This document shows, in pieces, positions 36,033 to 44,541 of a stretch of DNA of 64,000 nt. Source of the stretch: Prevotella sp. (GTDB lineage Bacteria > Bacteroidota > Bacteroidia > Bacteroidales > Bacteroidaceae); the NCBI GenBank assembly GCA_022641735.1, contig JALCDQ010000007.1, positions 1-64,000 on the forward strand. Direction: 5' to 3'. The translations under genes were made by a program, and so were the position numbers. The stretch's first letter is position 1. Each line of letters starts with the position of its first letter. The notes beneath the pieces were generated by a model. That model saw only the letters and a list, made by a program, of their open reading frames with translations. It did not search any database and was not told where the DNA came from.

Positions 36033-36270
36033 TCAATTGGAAATCCCTCAGATTCAGGTGGATAACTTCCTGTTTTTTCATGGATAATTTTCGGCGTTTT
36101 AATAGGTTGTCTTTCCTTTTGATGAAAAAGGTGATGGATTTTAGTCCTTTTGGACTTCAAAATATCGCAAATTTGTCGATTAATCAGAAAAATCGGAAAT
36201 TTTTTGTTCCAAAAAGTAGCATATTTCGAAAAGTTATGTTATTTTTGCAATGTGTTAGTGTACTAATGGC

Positions 36271-37098
36271 ATGAGTGATAATATAGAGAAAACTATTGAC
36301 ATTGACAAAGTTTTAAGAGGGAAAATGGGCGACAAGACCAAATATGTACCGGTTTTTGTCGTTTCATGGTTGAAGCATATCGTCCATGAAGACAAGGTAA
36401 ACAAGTTTTTATGGGAGTCTCGGCATGAGACGGGAACGGCTTGGCTGACAGAATGTGTTCATTATCTCGACATGACTTTGCAGATTGAAGGGAAGGAAAA
36501 TCTCCCTGATAAGGATGACGGCAAACTCTATACCTTCGTCTCCAATCATCCGTTGGGTGGAGCTGATGGCGTTGCGTTGGGCTCTATCATTGGTCAGCAC
36601 TATGACGGAAAGTTCCGTTATCTGGTCAATGACTTGCTTCTCAACCTCCCGGGATTGAAGCCCGTGAGCATCGGAATCAACAAGACGGGCAAGCAGGGAC
36701 GTGCTTTCCCCGCCATGGTGGAGGCTGGTTTCCAAAGCGACAACCACATGCTCATGTTCCCGGCAGGGCTATGTTCCCGCAATATAAATGGTGAGATTCA
36801 TGACCTTCCGTGGAAAAAGACCTTCATCTCAAAGTCGGTGGAATACCATCGAGATGTAGTTCCTATCCACTTTGGCGGTCAGAATTCCGATAAATTCTAT
36901 CGCATTGCCAACCTCTGCAAGACTTTGCACCTGAAGGTGAATATCGCTATGCTGTTCTTAGTGGATGAGATGTATAAGAATGTACATAAGACCTTCAGGG
37001 TAGCCATCGGTAAACCTATCCCTTGGCAGACTTTTGACAACACAAAAACACCGATGGAATGGGCGAAAATCGTCGAAAACAAGGTTTACGAATTATAG
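36271..37098 (+). CDS. GlsA/OlsA-like lysolipid O-acyltransferase
   Basis: A PlsC-type acyltransferase of 275 residues. The catalytic block reads SNHPLGGADG near residue 90, the Bacteroidetes HPLGGxDG variant of the H-x4-D motif. A second motif, MFPAGLCSR, lies near 160. The next gene encodes a GNAT-like N-acyltransferase. In Bacteroides an adjacent pair of this kind (glsA, glsB) makes glycine lipids, and in other bacteria the fused or paired enzymes make ornithine lipids. I infer that this protein adds the second acyl chain to the lyso-aminolipid. It acts at the inner membrane. A TATTTTTG motif 23 bp upstream is the likely -7 box. Confidence 0.8.
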   Translation: MSDNIEKTIDIDKVLRGKMGDKTKYVPVFVVSWLKHIVHEDKVNKFLWESRHETGTAWLTECVHYLDMTLQIEGKENLPDKDDGKLYTFVSNHPLGGADGVALGSIIGQHYDGKFRYLVNDLLLNLPGLKPVSIGINKTGKQGRAFPAMVEAGFQSDNHMLMFPAGLCSRNINGEIHDLPWKKTFISKSVEYHRDVVPIHFGGQNSDKFYRIANLCKTLHLKVNIAMLFLVDEMYKNVHKTFRVAIGKPIPWQTFDNTKTPMEWAKIVENKVYEL

Positions 37099-37136
37099 AG
37101 AGAAGCAGATTCTCCTTTAAATAAACGCACAACAAA

Positions 37137-38126
37137 ATGGAAGAAGAGATTATCCAACCAATCAGTAAAGAAATCCTCAAGAGTGAGCTTACTCCTGACC
37201 GTCAACTTCGTATGACCAACAAAAGCCATAACGAAATCTATGTCATAACGGCGCATAATGCTCCTAATGTGATGAAGGAAATCGGTCGATTGAGGGAATT
37301 GGCCTTCCGTACTGCTGGTGGTGGAACGGGTAAGTCGATGGATATTGACGAGTTCGACACGATGGAAGATGCCTGCAAACAATTGATAGTTTGGAATCCG
37401 GATGATGAGGAAATCATCGGTGGCTATCGTTATTTATTCGGCTCTGATTGGAAAGTTACCGATGACGGACAGCCTATTCTCGCCACAAGCCACATGTTCC
37501 ATTTCTCTGAAAAGTTTATGAAAGAATATGCGCCATATACTGTTGAGCTTGGTCGTTCTTTCGTTTCATTGGAATATCAGAATGTAAGAAAAAATACGAA
37601 GAGCATCTTTGCCCTTGATAACCTTTGGGATGGACTTGGCGCTTTGACCGTTTTATATCCTAATTTGAAGTATTTCTTCGGCAAAGTGACTATGTATCCT
37701 TCTTATATACGTCGTGGAAGGGATATGATTCTCTATTTCCTCAAGAAGCATTTCAGTGATAAAGAGAACTTAATCGTTCCTTTGAAGCCCCTGAAAATAG
37801 AAACTCCACAAGAGGAATTAGCAAAGATTTTCAATAAAACTAACTTCAAAGAGGATTACCGAATATTAAATCGGGAGATACGGAAATTAGGTTACAATAT
37901 TCCTCCTTTGGTTAATGCGTATATGAGTTTGAGTCCTACGATGAAGCTCTTTGGCACGGCCATCAACTATGGATTTGGCGATGTGGAGGAAACGGGCATA
38001 TTGATTGCTGTCGATGAGATACTCGAAGACAAGCGTGTGCGTCATATCGACAGCTTCATCAGAGAACATCCGGAGGCATTGCATATCACAAGCGGAGCTA
38101 ATAACGTAATCTATAAGGAGAAGTAA
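37137..38126 (+). CDS. GlsB/OlsB-like amino acid N-acyltransferase
   Basis: A 329-residue protein of the OlsB/GNAT-like hemolysin group. Recognisable stretches are IGRLRELAFRTAGGGTGKSM, DEEIIGGYRYLFGSD, VELGRSFVSLEYQ, then KYFFGKVTMYPSYIRRGRDM. It would transfer a 3-hydroxyacyl chain to the amino group of glycine or ornithine, giving the lyso-lipid used by the preceding acyltransferase. The C-terminal 110 residues probably form the usual extension of the Bacteroidetes members. It starts 38 bp after its partner, in one operon. Which amino acid is used cannot be told from sequence. Confidence 0.8.
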   Translation: MEEEIIQPISKEILKSELTPDRQLRMTNKSHNEIYVITAHNAPNVMKEIGRLRELAFRTAGGGTGKSMDIDEFDTMEDACKQLIVWNPDDEEIIGGYRYLFGSDWKVTDDGQPILATSHMFHFSEKFMKEYAPYTVELGRSFVSLEYQNVRKNTKSIFALDNLWDGLGALTVLYPNLKYFFGKVTMYPSYIRRGRDMILYFLKKHFSDKENLIVPLKPLKIETPQEELAKIFNKTNFKEDYRILNREIRKLGYNIPPLVNAYMSLSPTMKLFGTAINYGFGDVEETGILIAVDEILEDKRVRHIDSFIREHPEALHITSGANNVIYKEK

Positions 38127-38184
38127 AGGTCTCTAAACCGCTTGTTGTAGTTTTCTTTTACGATGGTTCGTTACGTCTTCAAAA

Positions 38185-39525
38185 TCAGATGATTGGCAAT
38201 GATATGCCGTTGATTTTCTGATAGATGTCGAGGGCATAGACGTCCGTCATGCCGCTGATATAATCGATGACGGCCATAATGCGTGTTTCCAAGTCTTGGC
38301 TTTGAATGTCGTATTGACTGCTGAAGCGTTTTATCAATTGCTGAGAATGATATTTTTCAGGTTCTACAGCTGCACCCACAAGGTCTTTCATGAGTGTTTC
38401 CATGATTTTATAACCTGATAATTCAACATCCAAAACAGGTTTGCTTTGGTAGATTTTCTTTATTGAAACTTTTTGACAATGCTTATAGGCGTCACGTTGC
38501 AAAGGACTAATGCTGTCGATGAGGCTGCCTTTAAAGGTTCCTTCAAGTATCTCCTGCTCATGTTCTACAAAAGCTTTTACACACTCGGATTCCAAGATTC
38601 CTACAGCGCAAGCACGCATATAGACTACCTTTTCATTCTCATCAGTAACACCTTCATCCACAAGCCGTTGCCTGATATTTATTCTTGTGTCTTCATCGAA
38701 AAATCCAAGTAGCAAGTCTTCCGTTTCTGAATATGAAAGAAGTTTAAGTTTATGGGAGTCTTCGATGTCCATAATCTCATAGCAAATATCATCGGCAGCC
38801 TCCATCAAAAACACTAATGGATGACGTGCATATTGCAAAGGTTCACCTGGAAGAGACTTGCAAAAAAGCCCCAATTCATCGGCGATTTTCTTAAAAATAG
38901 GTTCTTCAGATACAAAAAAGCCAAACTTGCCATGCTCTCCAGCAAGTGAAGAGGCAAAAGGATATTTCACGATACTTGCAAGAGTGGAATAAGTCATTAC
39001 ATAACCGCCCTCTCTTCTGCCATTAAAACGATGCGTGAGCAGGCGGAAAGCATTAGCGTTTCCCTCAAAATGAGTGATGTCTTCCCAGAATCGTTGACTT
39101 ACTTTAGACTTTAGAGGCAGGCCTTCTCCTTCCGTAAAGAATGCCTGAATGGCCTTCTCTCCACTGTGTCCGAAAGGCGGATTACCCAAATCATGTGCGA
39201 GACCAGCCGTTTGCACGATGGTCCCAATCTCTTCAAAGAGTGGGTATTTAGATAACTCCGGATGGATTTCAATGAGTTTTCTGGCAACATCATCACCAAG
39301 AGATTTCCCCAAAGAAGACACCTCCAGAGAGTGTGTGAGCCTGTTATGGACAAATACACTGCCAGGAAGAGGGAACACTTGAGTCTTGTTTTGCAGTCTT
39401 CTGAAAGGTGCTGAGTAAATCAAACGGTCACTATCGCGCTTGAATTCAGAGCGGTCATCGTGCCTTAAAGCATGCCGGTTTTCTTGTCCAAGCCGCTTGT
39501 TAGATATCAATTGTTGCCATTTCAT
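38185..39525 (-). CDS. dgt: Deoxyguanosinetriphosphate triphosphohydrolase-like protein
   Basis: An HD-domain phosphohydrolase that splits dNTPs to nucleoside and triphosphate. The start includes [20 protein letters not shown]. The first metal His is in [13 protein letters not shown]. The HD pair is in [20 protein letters not shown], and a further Asp lies in [16 protein letters not shown]. 446 residues. A TACTTTTG box at 39530-39537 (minus) ends only 4 nt before the ATG, so the transcript should be almost leaderless. It is convergent with the lipid acyltransferase pair. Confidence 0.92.
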   Translation of the reverse strand: MKWQQLISNKRLGQENRHALRHDDRSEFKRDSDRLIYSAPFRRLQNKTQVFPLPGSVFVHNRLTHSLEVSSLGKSLGDDVARKLIEIHPELSKYPLFEEIGTIVQTAGLAHDLGNPPFGHSGEKAIQAFFTEGEGLPLKSKVSQRFWEDITHFEGNANAFRLLTHRFNGRREGGYVMTYSTLASIVKYPFASSLAGEHGKFGFFVSEEPIFKKIADELGLFCKSLPGEPLQYARHPLVFLMEAADDICYEIMDIEDSHKLKLLSYSETEDLLLGFFDEDTRINIRQRLVDEGVTDENEKVVYMRACAVGILESECVKAFVEHEQEILEGTFKGSLIDSISPLQRDAYKHCQKVSIKKIYQSKPVLDVELSGYKIMETLMKDLVGAAVEPEKYHSQQLIKRFSSQYDIQSQDLETRIMAVIDYISGMTDVYALDIYQKINGISLPII

Positions 39526-39529
39526 ATCG

Positions 39530-39537
39530 CAAAAGTA
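39530..39537 (-). promoter_or_regulatory. dgt -7 element
   Basis: TACTTTTG on the minus strand, 4 nt before the dgt ATG. No good -33 box at the right distance is visible. On the + strand two TAAATTTG motifs (39541-39548 and 39602-39609) face dut, and the second is 20 nt before its ATG. Confidence 0.5.
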
Positions 39538-39629
39538 ATGTAAATTTGCCTAATTTGTTTCTTTTTATGCAGAAAAATTCAGTTATTAGGATAGAATTCA
39601 TTAAATTTGCACATTATTATAAAAGAATT

Positions 39630-40067
39630 ATGATTCAAATCAAAGTTGTAAATAAAGGACATCAGCAGTTGCCTGCTTATGCCACACCACTAAGTGCAGG
39701 CATGGATTTACGTGCCAATATCGAGGAGCCCATCGTTCTTCATCCTATGGAAAGAAGGCTTATTCCGACAGGATTGCACATTGCTCTCCCTGCTGGTTTT
39801 GAGGCTCAGATACGTCCAAGAAGTGGTTTGGCCTTGAAGCATGGGATTACCGTTCTGAATACTCCTGGCACTGTGGATGCTGATTATCGTGGAGAAATCA
39901 TGACATTGCTCATTAATTTCTCTAATGAAGACTTCGTTATCAATGATGGAGAACGCATTGCCCAGATGATCATCGCACGCCATGAGCAGGCTGAATTGGT
40001 AGTTGTGGATGAGCTAGATGAGACTGAACGCGGTGAAGGCGGATATGGTCATACAGGTGTCAAATAA
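39630..40067 (+). CDS. dut: Deoxyuridine 5'-triphosphate nucleotidohydrolase
   Basis: A trimeric dUTPase that removes dUTP and supplies dUMP. All five motifs are visible: SAGMDLRA (1), [12 protein letters not shown] (2), [14 protein letters not shown] (3), ERIAQMIIA (4), and the Gly-rich tail [10 protein letters not shown] (5). I chose the ATG at 39630 because it gives the standard 145-residue protein starting [10 protein letters not shown]. Earlier in-frame codons would overlap the promoter region. It is divergent from dgt, so two dNTP-pool enzymes lie side by side. Confidence 0.96.
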   Translation: MIQIKVVNKGHQQLPAYATPLSAGMDLRANIEEPIVLHPMERRLIPTGLHIALPAGFEAQIRPRSGLALKHGITVLNTPGTVDADYRGEIMTLLINFSNEDFVINDGERIAQMIIARHEQAELVVVDELDETERGEGGYGHTGVK

Positions 40068-40090
40068 TCATTAATGTTGGAGACGGTATT

Positions 40091-41869
40091 TTGAAGAATA
40101 AAAAACAACATATTGCAGTCCTTCTGATAGCTTTTTTCATGGTAATCGCTATCCTTCCATCTTTTGCCAAAAGAAAGAAGATTATGCCACAAAATGCTAT
40201 TGCGGAAAAGGCTCTTTCCAGTGAAAATCAACGTCGTTATGACTATTTCTTTCTGGAAGCAGTGCGTCAACAGGCAGCTGGGAATTATTCCGCCGCTTTC
40301 GACTTGTTGTCTCATTGCCTGGAAATCAATCCCAATGCGCCGGAGGCTTATTATCTTCAAGCCTCTTATTTCTCGGCTTTGAAGCAGGATTCACTTGCTT
40401 TGAGAAACCTTGAAAAGGCAGCTTCATTGAATCCGGATAACTCTACTTATCTCGAGCGGATTGCCCAATATTACAGTGATGCAGAGGATTATAACAAGGC
40501 GATAGATGCTTATGAGCAGTTGGCCAGTCGTCATCGTGACCGAACGGATGTGCTGAATGTCTTGCTGAACCTATATCAGCAGAATAAGAACTATGACAAG
40601 ATGATAGCCACGATCAATCGAATAGAGCAGGTGGAGGGTAGCAGCGAGGAGATAGCTCTTTCAAAGATGCGTGTCTATGAGATGAAAAACGATAAGAAAG
40701 CGGCTTATAATGCCTTGAAATCTCTTTCGGATGAGCATCCTAATGACTTGAATTACAAGGTGATGCTGGGTAATTGGCTCATGCAGAACGATAAGCAGAA
40801 AGAGGCCTATAAGATATTCTCTGATGCCTTGAAAGATGAGCCTGGCAATACTTATGTTTTGAGTTCCCTTTATGATTATTATAAATCACAAAAGCAGGAC
40901 TCTATTGCAAACAAGTATTTGGAGCAGATTCTGATGAATCCAAACACAGATGCGCAGAGCAAGACAAGCATGATGCGGGAAGTCATTAATGATAATGAGC
41001 AACATGGAGGAGACAGTACCCAAGTGCTTGGATTGTTTGATAGGGTCATGGCGAAGAACCCCAAGGACAGTACTATGGCAGAGTTGACGGCTGCATATAT
41101 GAGTCTTAAGAAGATGCCCGAAAGTGTTATCAACAAAGCTTTGTATCGCGTGCTCGATATATCGCCTGATAATGCTCAAGCCCGAGTTGAATTGATACAG
41201 TCTTATTGGCTGAAACAAAGCTGGGATACCGTGGCTGTCTTGAGTAAACAGGGCACGGAATACAATCCTGACGAGATACTTTTCTGCTATTTCTTAGGCA
41301 TGGCCAGTTATCAGAAAAAGGAAAATGAGAAGGCTCTAAGTGCCTTTCAACGGGGTGTAAGAGAAGCAACATCGAAGAGTAATCCCGATGTTGTGAGTGA
41401 TTCTTATGCTCTGATGGGTGAAATTTATCATGAATTGGGCAAGACAAAAGAGATGTATGAGGCCTTTGACAGTTGTCTTCAGTGGAAGAGCGACAATATC
41501 GGTTGCCTGAATAACTATGCTTATTATCTGAGCATATTGAAAGGCGACTTATCGAAAGCAGAGCAGATGAGTTACAGAACCATCAAAGCAGAGCCTAAAA
41601 ATGCCACTTATCTTGACACTTATGCTTGGATTCTCTTTAAGCAAGATCGATATAAAGAGGCCAAAATCTATATTGACCAGGCCTTGAAGAATGATACAGA
41701 TACCGCGCAAAGTGCCGTTATCATCGAGCATGCGGGCGATATTTACTATAAGAATAATGATGTTCCTGCTGCCTTGGATTATTGGCAGAAGGCCTTGAAA
41801 GCAGGTGGCGACAACCCGCTTTTACCGAAAAAGATTAAACTAAAGCAATATATTAAAGAAAATGAATAA
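40091..41869 (+). CDS. Secreted or anchored tetratricopeptide-repeat protein
   Basis: Starts with TTG at 40091. This codon gives a proper signal sequence (MKNKKQHIAVLLIAFFMVIA, cleavage near SFA|K), whereas the first in-frame ATG at 40139 would remove the basic n-region. The rest is a chain of TPR motifs, for example PEAYYLQASYFSALKQDSLA, NYKVMLGNWLMQNDKQKEAY and DSYALMGEIYHELGKTKEMY, about 592 residues. It probably scaffolds an envelope complex in the periplasm. The next genes encode a DUF4292 lipoprotein (8-bp overlap) and an EnvC-like factor, so the operon appears devoted to envelope assembly or cell separation. Confidence 0.85.
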   Translation: MKNKKQHIAVLLIAFFMVIAILPSFAKRKKIMPQNAIAEKALSSENQRRYDYFFLEAVRQQAAGNYSAAFDLLSHCLEINPNAPEAYYLQASYFSALKQDSLALRNLEKAASLNPDNSTYLERIAQYYSDAEDYNKAIDAYEQLASRHRDRTDVLNVLLNLYQQNKNYDKMIATINRIEQVEGSSEEIALSKMRVYEMKNDKKAAYNALKSLSDEHPNDLNYKVMLGNWLMQNDKQKEAYKIFSDALKDEPGNTYVLSSLYDYYKSQKQDSIANKYLEQILMNPNTDAQSKTSMMREVINDNEQHGGDSTQVLGLFDRVMAKNPKDSTMAELTAAYMSLKKMPESVINKALYRVLDISPDNAQARVELIQSYWLKQSWDTVAVLSKQGTEYNPDEILFCYFLGMASYQKKENEKALSAFQRGVREATSKSNPDVVSDSYALMGEIYHELGKTKEMYEAFDSCLQWKSDNIGCLNNYAYYLSILKGDLSKAEQMSYRTIKAEPKNATYLDTYAWILFKQDRYKEAKIYIDQALKNDTDTAQSAVIIEHAGDIYYKNNDVPAALDYWQKALKAGGDNPLLPKKIKLKQYIKENE

Positions 41870-42752
41870 GTCTATTTTAAAGATATCAATGGTGTGTCTT
41901 GCCCTTCTCTTGGCTTCTTGTGGAGCTAAGAAAGCAATGGTTAATACCTCAAACGGTGTTGCCGTTTCTACACCGAAGGCCGCTCAATCGGAGGAATTGC
42001 AGAAACTTTCCTATATGCAGAAGGTCTCCGACCGTCAGCTTTATCAGAAGAATGTCGTTGCCGACATGTCGTTTAGCATCAAGGCAGGCTCTCTTGACCA
42101 TACAGTACCTGGTTCTATTCACATGCGCAAGGATGAAGTTATCCGCCTGCAACTGTTTATTCCGCTGCTCGGAAGTGAAATCGGACGTTTGGAATTTACG
42201 CCTGATTATGTGCTGATTATCGACCGCTTGCATAAAGAGTATATCAAATCTAGTTACTCGGAACTGGATTTTCTCAAGGAAAACGGGCTTACCTTCTATA
42301 GCCTTCAGGCTCTTTTCTGGAATCAACTGTTAGTTCCGGGAACTCAGAAAGTGAGTGAATCCGACTTGAAAGACTTTGATGCAGACCTTCATACGGCAGG
42401 GCAGACCGTTCCCGTGACGCTCCGCAACGGCAAGATGACTTATCAATGGAATACTGATAAGAATGATGGAAAGATTCTTTCAGCGATTGTGGATTATCTC
42501 AGCGACCAGCACGGAAAGTCCAATCTTACGTGGAATTACTCCGACTTTACCCCTTTAGGCGTGAAGTTCTTCCCTGCAACACAGTCGTTTACGTTCTCTA
42601 CCACAGCCGGAAAGAAGGCTCAAACGGGTACTGTAACCCTCAATATGGATGGTGTAACCACAGATTCCAATTGGGAAACGCAATCCACTATTTCTCCAAA
42701 ATATAAGAAAGTGGAGGCTAAAGATGTGTTTTCTAAATTATTAAATATGTAA
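41862..42752 (+). CDS. DUF4292 family lipoprotein
   Basis: A lipoprotein signal MNKSILKISMVCLALLLASC (Cys at 20) leads into a 276-residue domain of the DUF4292 type: QKNVVADMSFSIKAGSLDHT, VPGSIHMRKDEVIRLQLFIP and SYSELDFLKENGLTFYSLQA. The fold probably resembles the LolA/LolB/LppX lipid- or lipoprotein-carrier group, suggesting handling of a hydrophobic ligand, but no function is established to my knowledge. It overlaps the TPR gene by 8 bp and abuts envC with no gap (stop then ATG), so translation is coupled. Confidence 0.85.
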   Translation: MNKSILKISMVCLALLLASCGAKKAMVNTSNGVAVSTPKAAQSEELQKLSYMQKVSDRQLYQKNVVADMSFSIKAGSLDHTVPGSIHMRKDEVIRLQLFIPLLGSEIGRLEFTPDYVLIIDRLHKEYIKSSYSELDFLKENGLTFYSLQALFWNQLLVPGTQKVSESDLKDFDADLHTAGQTVPVTLRNGKMTYQWNTDKNDGKILSAIVDYLSDQHGKSNLTWNYSDFTPLGVKFFPATQSFTFSTTAGKKAQTGTVTLNMDGVTTDSNWETQSTISPKYKKVEAKDVFSKLLNM

Positions 42753-44336
42753 ATGAGACGGATATTTATCATATTATTGGCGTTTACGTTTACCCTTTCT
42801 TTGTCGGCGCAGAATAAGCGTACGACCAAGAAAAAGGCGCAAACTACCCAGACAACAAAGAAAAAAAGCACTACAAAAAACAAGAAAAACACTGCCACTT
42901 ACAGCAATGCGTCCATCAAAGGATTGCAAAGTCAGCGTGCCGAAATCCGCAATAAAATCAAACAAAAGGAACAGGCATTGCGTGCAAATCAGGCAGATGT
43001 GTCCAACAGATTGAAAAATCTGATGGTCATCAACAGTGAGATAGATGATAAGCAGAAATCCATTGATGGCATCCAAAAGGACATTTCGCATATAGACAAC
43101 AACATCGGGATTCTGCAATCGCAGTTGAAGACTCTTCAATTACAGCTCAATGACCGTAAAGCGAAGTATATCAAGTCGATGCGGTATGTGGCTCGCCATC
43201 GTACAATACAGGATAATCTGATGTTCATCTTTTCAGCCAAAGACTTTGTGCAGATGTATCGCCGCCTCCGTTTCGTGCGTGAATACGGGGCTTATCAGAA
43301 GGCTCAAGGCGAGATACTGAAGGCCAAACAGGCCCAAGTGAACAGCAAACATCAGCAGTTGCGGAATGTCAGAGGACAGAAACATACGTTGCTTTCTAAG
43401 AGTCAGCAGGCCCGTTTGGACCTTCAGGGCAAACAGTCGGAGCAGCAAGAGATGGTGAAAGGCTTGCAAAAGCAACAGAAAACAATCCAAGGAATTATAG
43501 CTCAGCAAAGGCAGAAAGACGCTGCTCTGAATGCTCAGATTGACCGTTTGATAGCTCAAGAGGTAGCGAAGGCAAGAGCGAGAGCTGCTGCTGAGGCTCA
43601 GCGAAAGGCTGCGGCCAATGAAGCTGCTAAGCGCAGGGCTGTCGAGTTGGCGCAGAAGAAGGCTGCTGCCGAGGCTGCCGCTAAGGAAAACGCCCGCAGA
43701 ATAGCGGAAGCAAAGCAACGGGAAGCCCAGTTGAAGGTTGAAGCCGAGGCTGCTGCAGAACGCAAGAATGCGGCTGAACAGGCCCGCGTGGAGCAACAGG
43801 CACGTGAAGCTCAGGCCGACAGAGAGGCTGCTGAGCGTAAGGCCAAAGTCGATGAGGCCCGTAGCAAACGAGAGATAGCCGCAGCCAAGAAGGATGTTGA
43901 TGACGCTAACAACTTGAGTTCGGTTGACCGAATGCTAAGTGGAGGCTTCGAGGAGAACAAGGGTCGCCTTCCAATGCCTATCACCGGGAGCTATCGTATC
44001 GTAAGTCATTTCGGGCAATATAGCGTTGAAGGCTTGAAATATGTTACTCTTGATAACAAGGGAATCAATATTTTGGGACGTCCTGGAGCTGTTGCGCGCA
44101 GCATCTACGATGGTGAAGTGAGTGCCGTTGTGCCTTTTGGCGGTACGATGATGGTCATGGTGCGCCATGGTGCTTACATCTCCGTATATTGCAATCTGCG
44201 TTCAGTTAGCGTGTCGAGAGGGCAGAAAGTGTCCACGCGGCAGGCTCTTGGCGCAGTAGGACCTGATAATATCCTGCAGTTCCAGTTGCGTCGGGAAACG
44301 GCAAAACTGAACCCTGAAGCATGGTTAGGTCGTTAA
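42753..44336 (+). CDS. envC: EnvC-like murein hydrolase activator
   Basis: A periplasmic factor that activates N-acetylmuramoyl amidases at division. Signal peptide (LAFTFTLSLSA|Q), a Lys/Thr-rich linker, then two long coiled coils (about 50-190 and 215-390, the second Ala/Lys/Glu/Arg-rich), and a C-terminal LytM (M23) domain (about 400-527) ending LNPEAWLGR. The metal ligands of active M23 peptidases are absent: the H-x3-D region reads LDNKGINILGRPG, and the HxH region reads NILQFQLRRE. This is the state known for EnvC, which binds amidases instead of cutting. 527 residues. Array E begins 7 bp after the stop. Confidence 0.93.
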   Translation: MRRIFIILLAFTFTLSLSAQNKRTTKKKAQTTQTTKKKSTTKNKKNTATYSNASIKGLQSQRAEIRNKIKQKEQALRANQADVSNRLKNLMVINSEIDDKQKSIDGIQKDISHIDNNIGILQSQLKTLQLQLNDRKAKYIKSMRYVARHRTIQDNLMFIFSAKDFVQMYRRLRFVREYGAYQKAQGEILKAKQAQVNSKHQQLRNVRGQKHTLLSKSQQARLDLQGKQSEQQEMVKGLQKQQKTIQGIIAQQRQKDAALNAQIDRLIAQEVAKARARAAAEAQRKAAANEAAKRRAVELAQKKAAAEAAAKENARRIAEAKQREAQLKVEAEAAAERKNAAEQARVEQQAREAQADREAAERKAKVDEARSKREIAAAKKDVDDANNLSSVDRMLSGGFEENKGRLPMPITGSYRIVSHFGQYSVEGLKYVTLDNKGINILGRPGAVARSIYDGEVSAVVPFGGTMMVMVRHGAYISVYCNLRSVSVSRGQKVSTRQALGAVGPDNILQFQLRRETAKLNPEAWLGR

Positions 44337-44343
44337 CAGCATC

Positions 44344-44497
44344 GTGAAAAACGGTCTTTTAGAAGGTAGCAGATGATTGTCTGCATTCTAAAAGACCGTT
44401 GTTTACGTTGTAAAACAGGCTGTTTCATCGTGTAAATCAGCCTGATTCACTCAGTAAAACAGCCTGATTTACTCAGCCCTTTGCTGCAAAGGGTTTC
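44344..44497. repeat. 22-nt-period palindrome array E (7 units)
   Basis: Seven 22-nt units start at 44344, 44366, 44388, 44410, 44432, 44454 and 44476. Examples are GTGAAAAACGGTCTTTTAG, CTAAAAGACCGTTGTTTAC, GTAAATCAGCCTGATTCAC, GTAAAACAGCCTGATTTAC and GCCCTTTGCTGCAAAGGGT. The remaining 44 bp to the M20 stop equal two more periods without clear palindromes. It fills the convergent gap between envC and the M20 gene. No classical terminator with a T tract is seen, so the array may itself end both transcripts. Confidence 0.88.
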
Positions 44498-44541
44498 ACG
44501 AAGGGTTATCTTCTGCTATCCGATAAGTTATCTTTGACCTT

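Noticed and set aside
38127..38184. Possible palindrome units between the acyltransferase pair and dgt
   Set aside because: TCTAAACCGCTTGTTG and TTTTACGATGG resemble array units, but the gap is only 58 bp and no clear 22-nt register can be shown.
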